A stretch of 64,000 nucleotides of DNA from Microbacterium aurugineum (lineage in GTDB: Bacteria > Actinomycetota > Actinomycetes > Actinomycetales > Microbacteriaceae): NCBI RefSeq assembly GCF_023101205.1, contig NZ_CP078078.1:1612001-1676000 (forward strand), given 5' to 3'. Both the position numbers and the translations under genes were made by a program. The notes beneath the pieces were generated by a model. The model was not told the DNA's origin and searched no databases. It saw only the letters and a list, made by a program, of their open reading frames with translations. The stretch's first letter is position 1. The number at the start of each line of letters is the position of its first letter. This document shows, piece after piece, positions 48,843 through 62,184 of the stretch.

Positions 48843-49426
48843 CACTCGCGAAGCGCGGTCGCTCGATCTCGGTGTCCGGCTTCCTGCTCGCCGGCGCGAT
48901 CGGCATCATCTCCTCGACCCAGACCTGGTTCACGGTCGAGCGCGCGGATGCGGGAGAAGCGATCCTCGTGCCCGGCGCGTCCGCCCTCGTTCTCCTCGCC
49001 CCGCTCAGCCTTGCGGTTCTCGCCCTCGGTGCGGCGCTCTCGATCGCCGGCAAGGCGGTCCGCTTCGTCTTCGGAGTGCTGGCGGCCGTGACAGCACTGT
49101 TCCTCGGCTGGTCGACGCTCCAGCTCCTGCTCACCGAGCCGTTCGGCGCCGTCGCCGCCACCGTGACCGAGGTGACGGGTCTGGCCGGTGGCGCGGCGGT
49201 CCACGAGACGGTCTCGAGCATCGTGCCTTCCGCGTGGCCGTACATCGCGCTGGTCGGCTGGGCGATCCTGCTGGTCGCGTGCGTCGTCGTCCTCGTGACC
49301 TGGCGCGGATGGAAGACGGGCGGACGGCGGTACCGCACCGATCGCGTCGACGTCGCCCACGATGGGCCTGTGGATGCCGTCGATTCGTGGGACGAGCTGT
49401 CCCGCGGGACCGATCCGACTCGTTGA
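48839..49426 (+). CDS. Trp biosynthesis-associated membrane protein (TIGR02234-like)
   Basis: A 195-residue membrane protein with about four helices: residues ~10-27 (SVSGFLLAGAIGIISSTQ), ~45-70, ~72-95 (RFVFGVLAAVTALFLGWSTLQLL) and ~135-158 (WPYIALVGWAILLVACVVVLVTW). TWF after helix 1 and the position between hisI and trpC match the actinobacterial family named for its link with tryptophan genes; its function is unknown. The start was set at GTG 48839, overlapping hisI by 4 bases; the upstream extension is a shadow of hisI. Confidence 0.85.
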   Translation: MTLAKRGRSISVSGFLLAGAIGIISSTQTWFTVERADAGEAILVPGASALVLLAPLSLAVLALGAALSIAGKAVRFVFGVLAAVTALFLGWSTLQLLLTEPFGAVAATVTEVTGLAGGAAVHETVSSIVPSAWPYIALVGWAILLVACVVVLVTWRGWKTGGRRYRTDRVDVAHDGPVDAVDSWDELSRGTDPTR

Positions 49427-49432
49427 CCCCGA

Positions 49433-49438
49433 TAGACT
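49433..49438 (+). promoter_or_regulatory. -10 hexamer TAGACT upstream of the small trp-cluster gene
   Basis: TAGACT lies 35 bases before ATG 49474. The leader carries GGAGGAG as a strong ribosome-binding site. It could start a trpC-trpB-trpA transcript. Confidence 0.45.
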
Positions 49439-49473
49439 GATTCCGAACTGCACGTCGTCCCCCGGAGGAGAAC

Positions 49474-49704
49474 ATGACCAACCCGATCGCCGATCCCGGC
49501 CACGGACATTCGCCTGCCGCCTGGACCGCCGTCGTCATCATGCTGGTCGGCGTCGCCGCCGCCACTGTCGCGTTCTGCTTCGAGCAGCCGGTCCTCGTGA
49601 TGATCTCGATCGCTCTCGTTCCCATCGGCGCGATCATGGGCTGGGTGCTGGCCAAGGCCGGCTATGGCGTGAAGGGTCCGAAGTACGCTCCGAAGGCGCA
49701 CTAA
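49474..49704 (+). CDS. Small two-helix membrane protein of the trp cluster (HGxx-type/DUF6704-like)
   Basis: A 76-residue protein with two membrane helices, about residues 16-35 (AAWTAVVIMLVGVAAATVAFCF) and 40-60 (VLVMISIALVPIGAIMGWVLA), and a basic tail ending GYGVKGPKYAPKAH. A His-rich N terminus (HGHS) precedes helix 1. Small proteins of this type lie just before trpC in many actinobacteria; function is unknown. GGAGGAG precedes the ATG. The TAA stop shares a base with the trpC start. Confidence 0.85.
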   Translation: MTNPIADPGHGHSPAAWTAVVIMLVGVAAATVAFCFEQPVLVMISIALVPIGAIMGWVLAKAGYGVKGPKYAPKAH

Positions 49705-50477
49705 TGGTCCTCGCCGACCTGACGGCCGGCGCTGTCGCAGACGCTGAGCGTCGCGCCTCATCGCGCCCGTTGGCCGCCGTGGAGCGCGATGCGCTCGCGC
49801 GTCCCGCCGCGAAGGACGCGCTGGCGTTCCTCGCGCCGGCCGATCGTGTGAAGATCATCGCCGAGGTCAAGCGCGCGAGCCCCTCGCGCGGCGCTCTCGC
49901 GGAGATCCCCGACCCGGCGCTCCAGGCATCTCTCTACGAAGAGGGAGGCGCCTCGGCGATCAGCGTGCTGACCGAGGAACGTCGATTCGGGGGGAGCCTC
50001 GCCGACCTCGAGGCGGTCACCGCCAGGGTCTCGCTGCCGGTGCTGCGCAAGGACTTCATCGCCACCCGCTACCAGGTCCTCGAGGCCCGTGCCGCGGGCG
50101 CCGATCTCGTCCTCCTCATCGTCGCCGGTCTCGACGCCGAAGTGCTTCGCGACCTCTTCGGGTTCATCACCGAACTCGGCATGACCCCCCTCGTCGAGAC
50201 GCATTCGGCCGAGGAGCTCGAAGCCGCCATCGACCTCGGTTCTCCGCTGATCGGTGTGAACGCGCGTGATCTGAAGACACTCGAACTCGACCGCGACCTG
50301 TTCGGTCGCCTGGTGGATCGGATCCCGGACACCGCGGTGAAGATCGCGGAGTCCGCAGTGCTCACCCCCGAAGACGTCGCGCACTACCGCTCCGCCGGCG
50401 CCGACGTCGTCCTGATCGGCGAGGCTCTCGTCACCGGCGACCCCGTCGCCACTCTCACGCGTTTCCTGGAGGCATGA
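49704..50477 (+). CDS. trpC: Indole-3-glycerol phosphate synthase
   Basis: Closes the indole ring from carboxyphenylamino-deoxyribulose phosphate. The 257-residue TIM barrel has the catalytic Lys in [82 protein letters not shown] and [11 protein letters not shown] 49704 overlaps the preceding stop; the longer upstream frame is a shadow. trpB overlaps its end. Confidence 0.96.
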   Translation: MVLADLTAGAVADAERRASSRPLAAVERDALARPAAKDALAFLAPADRVKIIAEVKRASPSRGALAEIPDPALQASLYEEGGASAISVLTEERRFGGSLADLEAVTARVSLPVLRKDFIATRYQVLEARAAGADLVLLIVAGLDAEVLRDLFGFITELGMTPLVETHSAEELEAAIDLGSPLIGVNARDLKTLELDRDLFGRLVDRIPDTAVKIAESAVLTPEDVAHYRSAGADVVLIGEALVTGDPVATLTRFLEA

Positions 50478-51745
50478 TGAGCCTGCGCGACCAGCACGGT
50501 CCCTTCTTCGGCGAATTCGGCGGGCGCTACATGCCCGAGTCGCTCATCGCCGCGATCGACGAGTTGACCGTGGCGTACGAGGCGGCGATCATCGACCCGG
50601 ATTTCCGGGCTGAGCTCGCGCACCTGCTGAGCTCGTACGCCGGGAGGCCGTCCGCGATCACCGAGGTGCCGCGGTTCGCCGAGCACGCCGGTGGGGCACG
50701 CGTCTTCCTCAAGCGGGAAGACCTCAACCACACGGGTTCGCACAAGATCAACAACGTCCTCGGACAGGCGCTGCTGACCAAGCGGCTCGGCAAGACCCGT
50801 GTGATCGCCGAGACGGGCGCTGGACAGCACGGCGTCGCGACCGCCACCGCTGCGGCGCTGTTCGGCTTGGACTGCACGATCTACATGGGTGAGGTCGACA
50901 CCGAGCGTCAAGCGCTCAACGTGGCCCGCATGCGCCTGCTCGGTGCGGAGGTCGTTCCGGTGACGTCCGGTTCCCGCACGCTCAAGGACGCGATCAACGA
51001 TGCCTACCGCGACTGGGTGGCGTCGGTCGAGACCACCAACTACATCTTCGGCACCGCCGCAGGACCGCACCCCTTCCCGGCGATGGTCCGCGACTTCCAG
51101 AAGATCATCGGCGAGGAGGCGCGTGCGCAACTCCTCGACGAGGTCGGACGGCTCCCCGATGCGGTCCTCGCGTGCGTGGGCGGCGGGTCGAATGCGATCG
51201 GCATGTTCGATGCGTTCCTCGACGATGAGGGCGTCGCCCTCTACGGCGTGGAGGCGGCGGGCGATGGCGTCGACACCGAGAAGCACGCGGCATCGATCGA
51301 GCGTGGGCGGCCCGGTGTGCTGCACGGCGCCAAGACCTACGTGCTCCAGGATGAGGACGGCCAGACCATCGAGTCGCACTCGATCTCCGCAGGGCTCGAC
51401 TATCCCGGTGTCGGCCCGGAGCACGCCTGGCTCGCGGACATCGGCCGCGCCGAGTACATCCCGGCGACCGACGACGAAGCCATGCAGGCTCTGCGTCTGC
51501 TGAGTCGGACGGAGGGGATCATCCCCGCCATCGAATCGGCTCATGCCCTCGCCGGTGCGCTGCGCGTCGGGCGCGAGCTCGGTCCCGACGGACTCATCGC
51601 CGTGTGTCTCTCGGGTCGTGGCGACAAGGACATGGACACCGCAGCCCGCTACTTCGAGCTCTACGACCAGGCCGCTCTGGCCCACGAAGTCGCGGAGGAG
51701 AGCGCCGAGGAAGAGCTCGCATCGAAGGGGGAGCCCCAGCTATGA
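50477..51745 (+). CDS. trpB: Tryptophan synthase beta chain
   Basis: Joins indole and serine into tryptophan with PLP. The 422-residue protein (TrpB1 type) has [14 protein letters not shown], the PLP Lys in [50 protein letters not shown] and the C-terminal SGRGDKDM. Two in-frame ATGs (50474, 50477) are possible. 50477 is preferred because GGAGG (50468-50472) is 4 bases away, against one base for the first. The 3' end overlaps trpA by 4 bases. Confidence 0.96.
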   Translation: MSLRDQHGPFFGEFGGRYMPESLIAAIDELTVAYEAAIIDPDFRAELAHLLSSYAGRPSAITEVPRFAEHAGGARVFLKREDLNHTGSHKINNVLGQALLTKRLGKTRVIAETGAGQHGVATATAAALFGLDCTIYMGEVDTERQALNVARMRLLGAEVVPVTSGSRTLKDAINDAYRDWVASVETTNYIFGTAAGPHPFPAMVRDFQKIIGEEARAQLLDEVGRLPDAVLACVGGGSNAIGMFDAFLDDEGVALYGVEAAGDGVDTEKHAASIERGRPGVLHGAKTYVLQDEDGQTIESHSISAGLDYPGVGPEHAWLADIGRAEYIPATDDEAMQALRLLSRTEGIIPAIESAHALAGALRVGRELGPDGLIAVCLSGRGDKDMDTAARYFELYDQAALAHEVAEESAEEELASKGEPQL

Positions 51746-52545
51746 GCCGAGTCGAACAGGCGATCCAGCGCGCCCAGGACGCCGGCCGCAGCGCGTTCGT
51801 CGGCTACCTGCCCGTCGGATTCCCCGACCTCGAGACGAGCATCCAGGCGGCCATCGCCCTCGCCGAGAACGGCGTCGACATCATCGAGCTGGGGCCGCCG
51901 TACAGCGACCCGGTGATGGACGGCGCGATCATCCAGGAGGCGACCACCACGGCTCTGGCTGCGGGCTTCCGGATGGCCGACCTCTTCACGGCGATCCGCG
52001 CCATCACGGCTGCGACCGATGTGCCGGTCCTCGTCATGACGTACTGGAACCCGGTCATGCAGTACGGCGTCGACCGGTATGCGGATGACCTGCTCGCCGC
52101 GGGCGGCGCCGGACTCATCACGCCCGACATCACGCCCGATGCCGCGGGGGAGTGGATCGCCGCGAGCGAGCGGACGGGCCTCGACCGCGTGTTCCTGGCT
52201 GCGCCCACCTCCTCCGACGAGCGGCTCGACCTCGTCGTGAAGTCGTCCACCGGGTTCGTGTACACCGTCTCGACGATGGGTATCACGGGCGAACGCGCCG
52301 AACTCGACCGCGCCGCACGCACCCTCGTCGGACGCCTGCGCGCGCACGGCGCCCGACGCGCGTGCGTGGGCATCGGCATCTCCACGGCCGAGCAGATCGC
52401 CGGGGTGTCGGAGTACGCCGACGGTGCCATCGTCGGCACAGCCCTCGTCCGTGCCCTGCGTGACGGCGGCGTCCCCGCCCTCGCCGAGGTCACCCGCAAC
52501 CTGGCAGCCGGCACCTCGTCGGCGCGCCCCGATCACGAGAACTAG
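51742..52545 (+). CDS. trpA: Tryptophan synthase alpha chain
   Basis: Splits indole-3-glycerol phosphate to indole, which is channelled to TrpB. The 267-residue TIM barrel has [15 protein letters not shown], the catalytic Glu and Asp in [40 protein letters not shown], and [15 protein letters not shown]. It is a little shorter at the C terminus than some. ATG 51742 overlaps the trpB stop. The TAG stop forms the first half of the lgt -10 hexamer. Confidence 0.96.
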   Translation: MSRVEQAIQRAQDAGRSAFVGYLPVGFPDLETSIQAAIALAENGVDIIELGPPYSDPVMDGAIIQEATTTALAAGFRMADLFTAIRAITAATDVPVLVMTYWNPVMQYGVDRYADDLLAAGGAGLITPDITPDAAGEWIAASERTGLDRVFLAAPTSSDERLDLVVKSSTGFVYTVSTMGITGERAELDRAARTLVGRLRAHGARRACVGIGISTAEQIAGVSEYADGAIVGTALVRALRDGGVPALAEVTRNLAAGTSSARPDHEN

Positions 52546-52548
52546 AAT
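52543..52548 (+). promoter_or_regulatory. -10 hexamer TAGAAT for lgt, containing the trpA stop codon (leaderless type)
   Basis: The trpA TAG stop is the first half of TAGAAT, which precedes the lgt ATG (52556) by 7 bases, predicting a leaderless lgt mRNA. Confidence 0.5.
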
Positions 52549-52555
52549 CGCACTC

Positions 52556-53581
52556 ATGTCACTCGCGCTCCACAGCACCTTCACCGGTGTGCTCGCCAGC
52601 ATCCCGAGCCCCCCGGTGTCCTACTTCGACCTCGGGCCCATACGGATCCACTTCTATGCGCTGTGCATCATCGCGGGCATCATCGCCGCGACGCTGCTGA
52701 CCAACCACCGTCTCACCAAGCGCGGTGCGGAGCCGTGGGTCGTGATCGACATCTCGATCCTGGCGGTGCCCCTGGCGATCATCGGCGCCCGGATCTTCCA
52801 CGTACTCACCCACCCGAACGACTACTTCGGCGAGGGCATCAACACCTGGAACCCCTTCCAACCGGGCTCGGTGTGGGCCATCTGGGAGGGTGGTATCGCG
52901 ATCTTCGGTGCGCTCATCGGTGGCGCGATCGGTGCGTATCTCGGCTGCCGCTGGACCGGCATCCGGTTCTGGACGTTCGCCGACGCTCTGGCCCCAGGGC
53001 TGCTGCTGGCGCAGGCCATGGGACGCTTCGGCAACTGGTTCAACCACGAACTCTTCGGCCTCCCCACCGACCTGCCGTGGGGGCTGGAGATCGAGTCCAC
53101 GAACTCCGCGTTCCCTCCCGGTCTTCCCGAGGGCACGCTGTTCCACCCGACCTTCCTCTACGAGGTGCTGTGGAACGGGCTGGGCGTCATCGTCCTGCTC
53201 TGGCTCGGTCGCAAGCTCTTCTTCCAGTGGGGTCGCCTGTTCGCGATGTACCTCATCTGGTACAGCGCGGGACGCATCGTCTGGGAGTCGATCCGCATCG
53301 ACCCGAGCGAGATCATCCTGGGGCTGCGCAGCAACGTCCTCGCGGCCATCATCGGCGTCCTCGTGGGTCTCGCGATCCTCATCGTGCAGACGCGTCGCCA
53401 CCCCGGTCTCGAGCCCTCGCCGTATCAGCCGGGCCGCGAACGGACCGACGCGGACGCTGATGTACAATCGCAGAACAATCCCTCTGACTTCGTAGACGTG
53501 AGCGAGCCTCCGACCGAAGAAGTCACCGCAGGAGCCACCGCCACAAGCACTGCTCCCACGAGCGAGGACGGCTCTCGATAA
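52556..53581 (+). CDS. lgt: Phosphatidylglycerol--prolipoprotein diacylglyceryl transferase
   Basis: Adds the diacylglyceryl group to the lipobox Cys of prolipoproteins in the cytoplasmic membrane. The 341-residue multi-pass protein has YFDLGPIRIHFYALCIIAG, the Lgt signature in LLLAQAMGRFGNWFNHELFG, FHPTFLYEVLWNGLG and GRIVWESIRID. The last ~55 residues are a hydrophilic, acidic, Thr/Ser-rich tail (from RRHPGLEPSPYQ) that varies in actinobacteria. ATG 52556 fits the leaderless promoter. trpA-lgt-gltB is conserved order. Confidence 0.95.
   Translation: MSLALHSTFTGVLASIPSPPVSYFDLGPIRIHFYALCIIAGIIAATLLTNHRLTKRGAEPWVVIDISILAVPLAIIGARIFHVLTHPNDYFGEGINTWNPFQPGSVWAIWEGGIAIFGALIGGAIGAYLGCRWTGIRFWTFADALAPGLLLAQAMGRFGNWFNHELFGLPTDLPWGLEIESTNSAFPPGLPEGTLFHPTFLYEVLWNGLGVIVLLWLGRKLFFQWGRLFAMYLIWYSAGRIVWESIRIDPSEIILGLRSNVLAAIIGVLVGLAILIVQTRRHPGLEPSPYQPGRERTDADADVQSQNNPSDFVDVSEPPTEEVTAGATATSTAPTSEDGSR
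53463..53468 (+). promoter_or_regulatory. Candidate -10 hexamer TACAAT for gltB, inside the lgt tail
   Basis: TACAAT in the part of lgt encoding its hydrophilic C-terminal tail stands out in this GC-rich context. It would give gltB a leader of about 195 bases. Tentative. Confidence 0.3.
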
Positions 53582-53670
53582 CGCCGCCTCGTGGCGGGAG
53601 AACCATTGCACTGAACGAGCGGGCCGACGTCGTCCCCGGGTTTCACTCGACGATCTGAGGACGGTAACTG

Positions 53671-58240
<4,570 letters not shown>

Positions 58241-58248
<8 letters not shown>

Positions 58249-59707
58249 CCCCAAAGGCTTTCTGAAGGTGACCGAGCGGGAACTTCCCGCACGACGTCCG
58301 GTGCCTGTGCGCATCATGGACTGGAAAGAGGTCTACGAGCCGGGCGACAAGCAGGTCCTGCGTCGTCAAGCCGGACGCTGCATGGACTGCGGCGTGCCGT
58401 TCTGTCATCAGGGATGCCCGCTCGGCAACCTGATCCCCGAGTGGAACGACCTCACCTGGCGCGGTGAGGGCCGCGCGGCGATCGAGCGCCTGCACGCCAC
58501 CAACAACTTCCCGGAGTTCACGGGGCGGCTGTGCCCCGCGCCCTGCGAGAGCTCGTGCGTGCTCGGCATCAACCAGCCGGCGGTCACGATCAAGCAGATC
58601 GAGGTCTCGATCATCGATGAGGCCTTCGCCAAGGGGTGGGTCGAGCCGGAGCCGCCCGAGCGCCTCACGGGAAAGACGGTCGCCGTCGTCGGATCGGGCC
58701 CCGCGGGTCTCGCTGCCGCCCAGCAGCTCACCCGAGCCGGGCACACGGTCGCGGTCTTCGAACGGGACGACCGCATCGGCGGCCTGCTGCGCTACGGCAT
58801 CCCGGACTTCAAGATGGAGAAGACGCAGCTCGAATCGCGCCTTCGCCAGATGCAGGAGGAAGGCACGCGTTTCCGTGCCGGCGTGGAGATCGGCAAGGAC
58901 ATCTCCTGGCCCGACCTGCGTGCCCGCTACGACGCCGTCGTCATCGCGACGGGGTCCACGGTTCCGCGTGACCTCGCCATCCCCGGCCGTGATCTCGACG
59001 GCGTGCACTTCGCCATGGAGTACCTCGTCGAGTCCAACCACGCGGTCGCGGGCGACAAGGTCACCGACCAGATCAGCGCGGAGGGCAAGCACGTCATCGT
59101 CATCGGCGGTGGAGACACCGGCGCGGACTGCATCGGCACCGCGCACCGTCAGGGAGCTCTCAGCGTCACCAACCTGGCGATCGGCATGCAGCCGGGCGAC
59201 GTCCGTCCGGACCACCAGCCGTGGCCGATGATGCCGACGATCTTCGAGGTGTCCTCTGCGCACGAGGAGGGTGGAGAGCGGGTGTACCTCGCGTCCACCG
59301 TCGAGTTCCTCGGCAACGACGTCGGTGAGGTGCGTGCGCTGCGCGTGGCCGAGACCGAGTACGTCGACGGCCGCCGCGTCCCCAAGAGCGGCACAGAGCG
59401 AGAGATCCCCGCGGACCTCGTCCTGATCGCGATGGGCTTCACCGGACCCGAGCAGGAGGGGTACACCGAAGACACGCTTCCGCAGGTTACCGACCGCGGC
59501 GCCTTCCGCCGCGACTCGTCGTACGAGTCGACGGTTCCCGGAGTGTTCGTCGCCGGAGACGCCGGTCGCGGTCAGTCGCTCATCGTGTGGGCCATCGCCG
59601 AGGGTCGCGCAGCTGCCGCGAACGTCGATCGCTTCCTGATGGGCACCACCGTGCTTCCCGAGCCGGTGCGACCGAGTGATGTCGCGATCGGTCTCCAGCC
59701 CGCGTAG
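58241..59707 (+). CDS. gltD: Glutamate synthase small subunit
   Basis: GOGAT beta subunit; passes NADPH electrons to GltB. The 488-residue protein has N-terminal 4Fe-4S Cys motifs ([24 protein letters not shown] and [13 protein letters not shown]), the FAD motif [34 protein letters not shown], the NADPH motif [17 protein letters not shown], and the C-terminal [23 protein letters not shown]. The GTG start overlaps gltB by 8 bases. The TAG stop begins the pyk -10 hexamer. Confidence 0.97.
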
Positions 59708-59710
59708 GCT
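59705..59710 (+). promoter_or_regulatory. -10 hexamer TAGGCT for pyk, containing the gltD stop codon
   Basis: The gltD TAG stop (59705-59707) is the first half of TAGGCT. A transcript from about 59717 would have a leader of some 48 bases before the pyk TTG. Confidence 0.45.
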
Positions 59711-59764
59711 GAGGCCGGCACCGTCGCCTGATTTACATCCCCCATTTCTACCCTGGAGTATCTG

Positions 59765-61213
59765 TTGAGACGCGCGAAAATCGTCGCCACCTTGGGCCCC
59801 GCAACTTCCACGTATGAGACGGTGCGCGCACTGATCGATGCGGGGGTGGACGTCGCGCGACTGAACCTCAGCCACGGCGACTACTCGGTTCATGAGAACA
59901 ACTACGCGAACGTGCGTCGTGCCGCAGAGGATGCCGGCCGGGCCGTCGCGATCCTCGTCGACCTGCAGGGGCCGAAGATCCGCCTCGGCAAGTTCGAGGA
60001 CGGGCCGTACGAGCTCGCCAAGGGCGACATCTTCAAGATCACGACCGAAGACATCATCGGCAACAAGGAGATCTGCGGAACGACCTTCAAGGGCCTCCCG
60101 CAGGACGTCAAGCCGGGCGACTTCCTGCTGATCGACGACGGCAAGGTCCGCGTCGAGGTCGTCGAGACCGACGGCGTCACGGTGACCACCAAGGTCATCG
60201 TCGCCGGCGCCGTCTCCAACAACAAGGGCATCAACCTCCCCGGTGTCGCCGTCAACGTCCCCGCTCTCAGCGAGAAGGACGAAGACGACCTGCGTTGGGG
60301 ACTGCGCATCGGCGCCGATCTGATCGCGCTGTCGTTCGTGCGCAATGCCGCCGATGTGACCCGCGTTCACGAGATCATGGCGGAAGAGGGCGTCAAGGTT
60401 CCCGTCATCGCCAAGGTCGAGAAGCCGCAGGCCGTCGATGCGCTGGAAGAGATCGTCGACGCGTTCGATGCGATCATGGTCGCCCGTGGTGACCTGGGCG
60501 TCGAGCTTCCGCTCGAGGCCGTGCCGATCGTGCAGAAGCGCGCCGTCGAGATCGCTCGCCGGATGGCCAAGCCGGTGATCGTCGCGACGCAGATGCTCGA
60601 GTCGATGATCAGCAGCCCGGTTCCCACGCGTGCCGAGACCTCGGACGTCGCGAACGCCGTCCTCGACGGTGCGGATGCCGTCATGCTCTCCGGTGAGACC
60701 AGTGTCGGCGACTACCCGGTCGTGGTCGTCGAGACCATGGCACGGATCATCGCCTCCACGGAAGAGCACGGCTTGGAGCGCATCCTGCCGCTGACGACCA
60801 AGCCCCGCACGCAGGGAGGCGCGATCACGCTCGCCGCTCTCGAGGTGGCGGAGTTCGTCGAGGCGAAGTTCCTCTGCGTGTTCACGCAGTCCGGGGATTC
60901 CGCGCGTCGTCTGTCGCGTCTGCGTTCGCGCATCCCGATGATCGCGTTCACCCCGGAGCCGGGAATCCGTCGCCGCATGGCTCTGACCTGGGGCATCCGC
61001 TCCACCCTGGTCGACATGGTCCAGCACACCGACCTGATGTATCACCAGGTGGACGAGTATCTGCTCGGCAACGGTCTCGCACAGGAGGGGGACAAGGTCG
61101 TCGTGATCTCCGGTTCCCCTCCCGGAATCGTCGGATCGACCAACGACCTGCGCGTGCACAAGGTGGGCGATGCGATCCGCGGCGCGGCACCGATCTACAA
61201 GGCCGGCGTCTGA
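59765..61213 (+). CDS. pyk: Pyruvate kinase
   Basis: Converts phosphoenolpyruvate and ADP to pyruvate and ATP, the last glycolytic step. The 482-residue protein has RRAKIVATLGPATSTYE, ARLNLSHGDY, VDLQGPKIRLG, a B domain, the signature VIAKVEKPQAVDALEEI, MVARGDLGVELP, ATQMLESMI, and a C-terminal allosteric domain with VFTQSGDSARRLSRLR. The start is TTG 59765 with TGGAG upstream; it is the only well-placed start before the conserved N terminus. A 23-bp-stem terminator begins just after the stop. Confidence 0.96.
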   Translation: MRRAKIVATLGPATSTYETVRALIDAGVDVARLNLSHGDYSVHENNYANVRRAAEDAGRAVAILVDLQGPKIRLGKFEDGPYELAKGDIFKITTEDIIGNKEICGTTFKGLPQDVKPGDFLLIDDGKVRVEVVETDGVTVTTKVIVAGAVSNNKGINLPGVAVNVPALSEKDEDDLRWGLRIGADLIALSFVRNAADVTRVHEIMAEEGVKVPVIAKVEKPQAVDALEEIVDAFDAIMVARGDLGVELPLEAVPIVQKRAVEIARRMAKPVIVATQMLESMISSPVPTRAETSDVANAVLDGADAVMLSGETSVGDYPVVVVETMARIIASTEEHGLERILPLTTKPRTQGGAITLAALEVAEFVEAKFLCVFTQSGDSARRLSRLRSRIPMIAFTPEPGIRRRMALTWGIRSTLVDMVQHTDLMYHQVDEYLLGNGLAQEGDKVVVISGSPPGIVGSTNDLRVHKVGDAIRGAAPIYKAGV

Positions 61214-61214
61214 C

Positions 61215-61264
61215 ATCGCGCATTGAGGGGGCGGAGCTTCGGCTCCGCCCCCTCGATGCGCGAT
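61215..61264 (+). terminator. Long TTCG-capped terminator hairpin after pyk
   Basis: A 50-base palindrome has 23-base arms (61215-61237 and 61242-61264) around a TTCG tetraloop. All positions pair, one as a U-G wobble; the core is GAGGGGGCGGAGC with GCTCCGCCCCCTC. It starts directly after the pyk stop. Its second arm contains ATG 61256, the only standard start codon upstream of the conserved part of the next gene. Confidence 0.85.
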
Positions 61265-61981
61265 CCGGTAGTTTTCCCTCATGGGTCCGCATCGTCTTCT
61301 GAGGAGCACGTCATCGGCGCGCTGAGGAAGGCGGGGTGGTGGTGCGCGGACTACGCGTACGCGGGGTTCTGGCAGCTGCGCGCGATGTTCGACCGCACGG
61401 ATCCTGCGTCGTTCACCTCCGGGAGCGGTGCACGGATCGTCGTCCTTCCCGGCGTCTACGAGACGTGGAAGTTCATGCAGCCGCTCGTCGCGGCGATGCA
61501 TGAGCGAGGCCATCCGGTCCAGGTCGTCGACACCCTCCATCGCAATCGACGTCCGGTGGTGGAGATGGCGCAGAGCGTCGGGGACTTCCTGGAGCGCCAT
61601 GACCTCACGGATGTGATCCTGGTCGCCCACAGCAAGGGCGGGCTCGCGGGCAAGCTGGTCATGACGGGACCGGCGGCCGGCCGTGTGCGCTCGATGCTGG
61701 CGATCGCGACACCGTTCGGCGGTTCGAGCTATGCCCGTTTGATGCTCTCGCGGACGCTGCGGGAGTTCGCCCCCGATGACCCGGGAATCGTGAGCCTCAC
61801 ACAGAGACGGTCGGTGAACGATCGGATCGTCTCGATCTACGCGGAATTCGACCCGCACATCCCGGAGGGCAGCGAACTCGTCGGTGCCAAGAACGTCCGC
61901 CTCGACACCGGGGGGCATTTCCGGATCCTCGCGCATCCCCGGGTGCTCGCCGAGCTGGCTGTCCTCGCCGAGGAGCCCTGA
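61256..61981 (+). CDS. Alpha/beta hydrolase, start uncertain
   Basis: A protein of about 220-241 residues with an alpha/beta-hydrolase core: IVVLPGVYETWKFMQPLVAAMHERGHPVQVVD as strand-helix units, the nucleophile elbow VAHSKGGLAGKL (Ser), and a late Asp/His pair, likely EFDPHIPEG and TGGHF. The substrate is unknown. ATG 61256 lies inside the pyk terminator stem, so it may not be used. A -10-like TAGTTT (61269-61274) and GAGGAG (61301-61306) instead point to initiation near 61313, where the in-frame codon is the rare start ATC. The coding region from about 61325 on is secure. Confidence 0.75.
   Translation: MRDPVVFPHGSASSSEEHVIGALRKAGWWCADYAYAGFWQLRAMFDRTDPASFTSGSGARIVVLPGVYETWKFMQPLVAAMHERGHPVQVVDTLHRNRRPVVEMAQSVGDFLERHDLTDVILVAHSKGGLAGKLVMTGPAAGRVRSMLAIATPFGGSSYARLMLSRTLREFAPDDPGIVSLTQRRSVNDRIVSIYAEFDPHIPEGSELVGAKNVRLDTGGHFRILAHPRVLAELAVLAEEP
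61269..61274 (+). promoter_or_regulatory. Candidate -10 hexamer TAGTTT for the hydrolase gene
   Basis: TAGTTT directly follows the pyk terminator stem and would start transcription near 61281, ahead of GAGGAG at 61301-61306. Confidence 0.4.
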
Positions 61982-62001
61982 GGACTCTCTTCATCAAACG
62001 G

Positions 62002-62084
62002 TGCCGGCGGTGGGACTCGAACCCACACGCCCTTTCGGACAAAGCATTTTGAGTGCTCCGCGTCTGCCATTCCGCCACGCCGGC
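62002..62084 (-). tRNA. tRNA-Leu (anticodon CAA)
   Basis: On the minus strand the 83-base sequence folds as a type II tRNA. The acceptor arms are GCCGGCG/CGCCGGC with discriminator A, and the D arm contains TGGCGGAATGGCAGACGCG. The anticodon stem-loop is GAGCA-CTCAAAA-TGCTT (anticodon CAA, reads UUG), the variable arm is GTCC-GAAA-GGGC, and the T arm is GTGGG-TTCGAGT-CCCAC. The 3' CCA is not fully encoded (ACCG follows). The long variable arm and CAA anticodon identify leucine. Confidence 0.97.
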
Positions 62085-62172
62085 TCGTGTGTCGCGTCTA
62101 CGACTTTAGCGCAGCACGAGAGCCGGATTCTCCGCGCCGACCGCCTGGGGCCTGCGAACAGGGGCTCTCCAC

Positions 62173-62178
62173 TAGGAT
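62173..62178 (+). promoter_or_regulatory. -10 hexamer TAGGAT for pdtaR (leaderless type)
   Basis: TAGGAT is followed by exactly 6 bases and then the GTG at 62185, predicting a leaderless mRNA. Confidence 0.5.
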
Positions 62179-62184
62179 GGTTGT

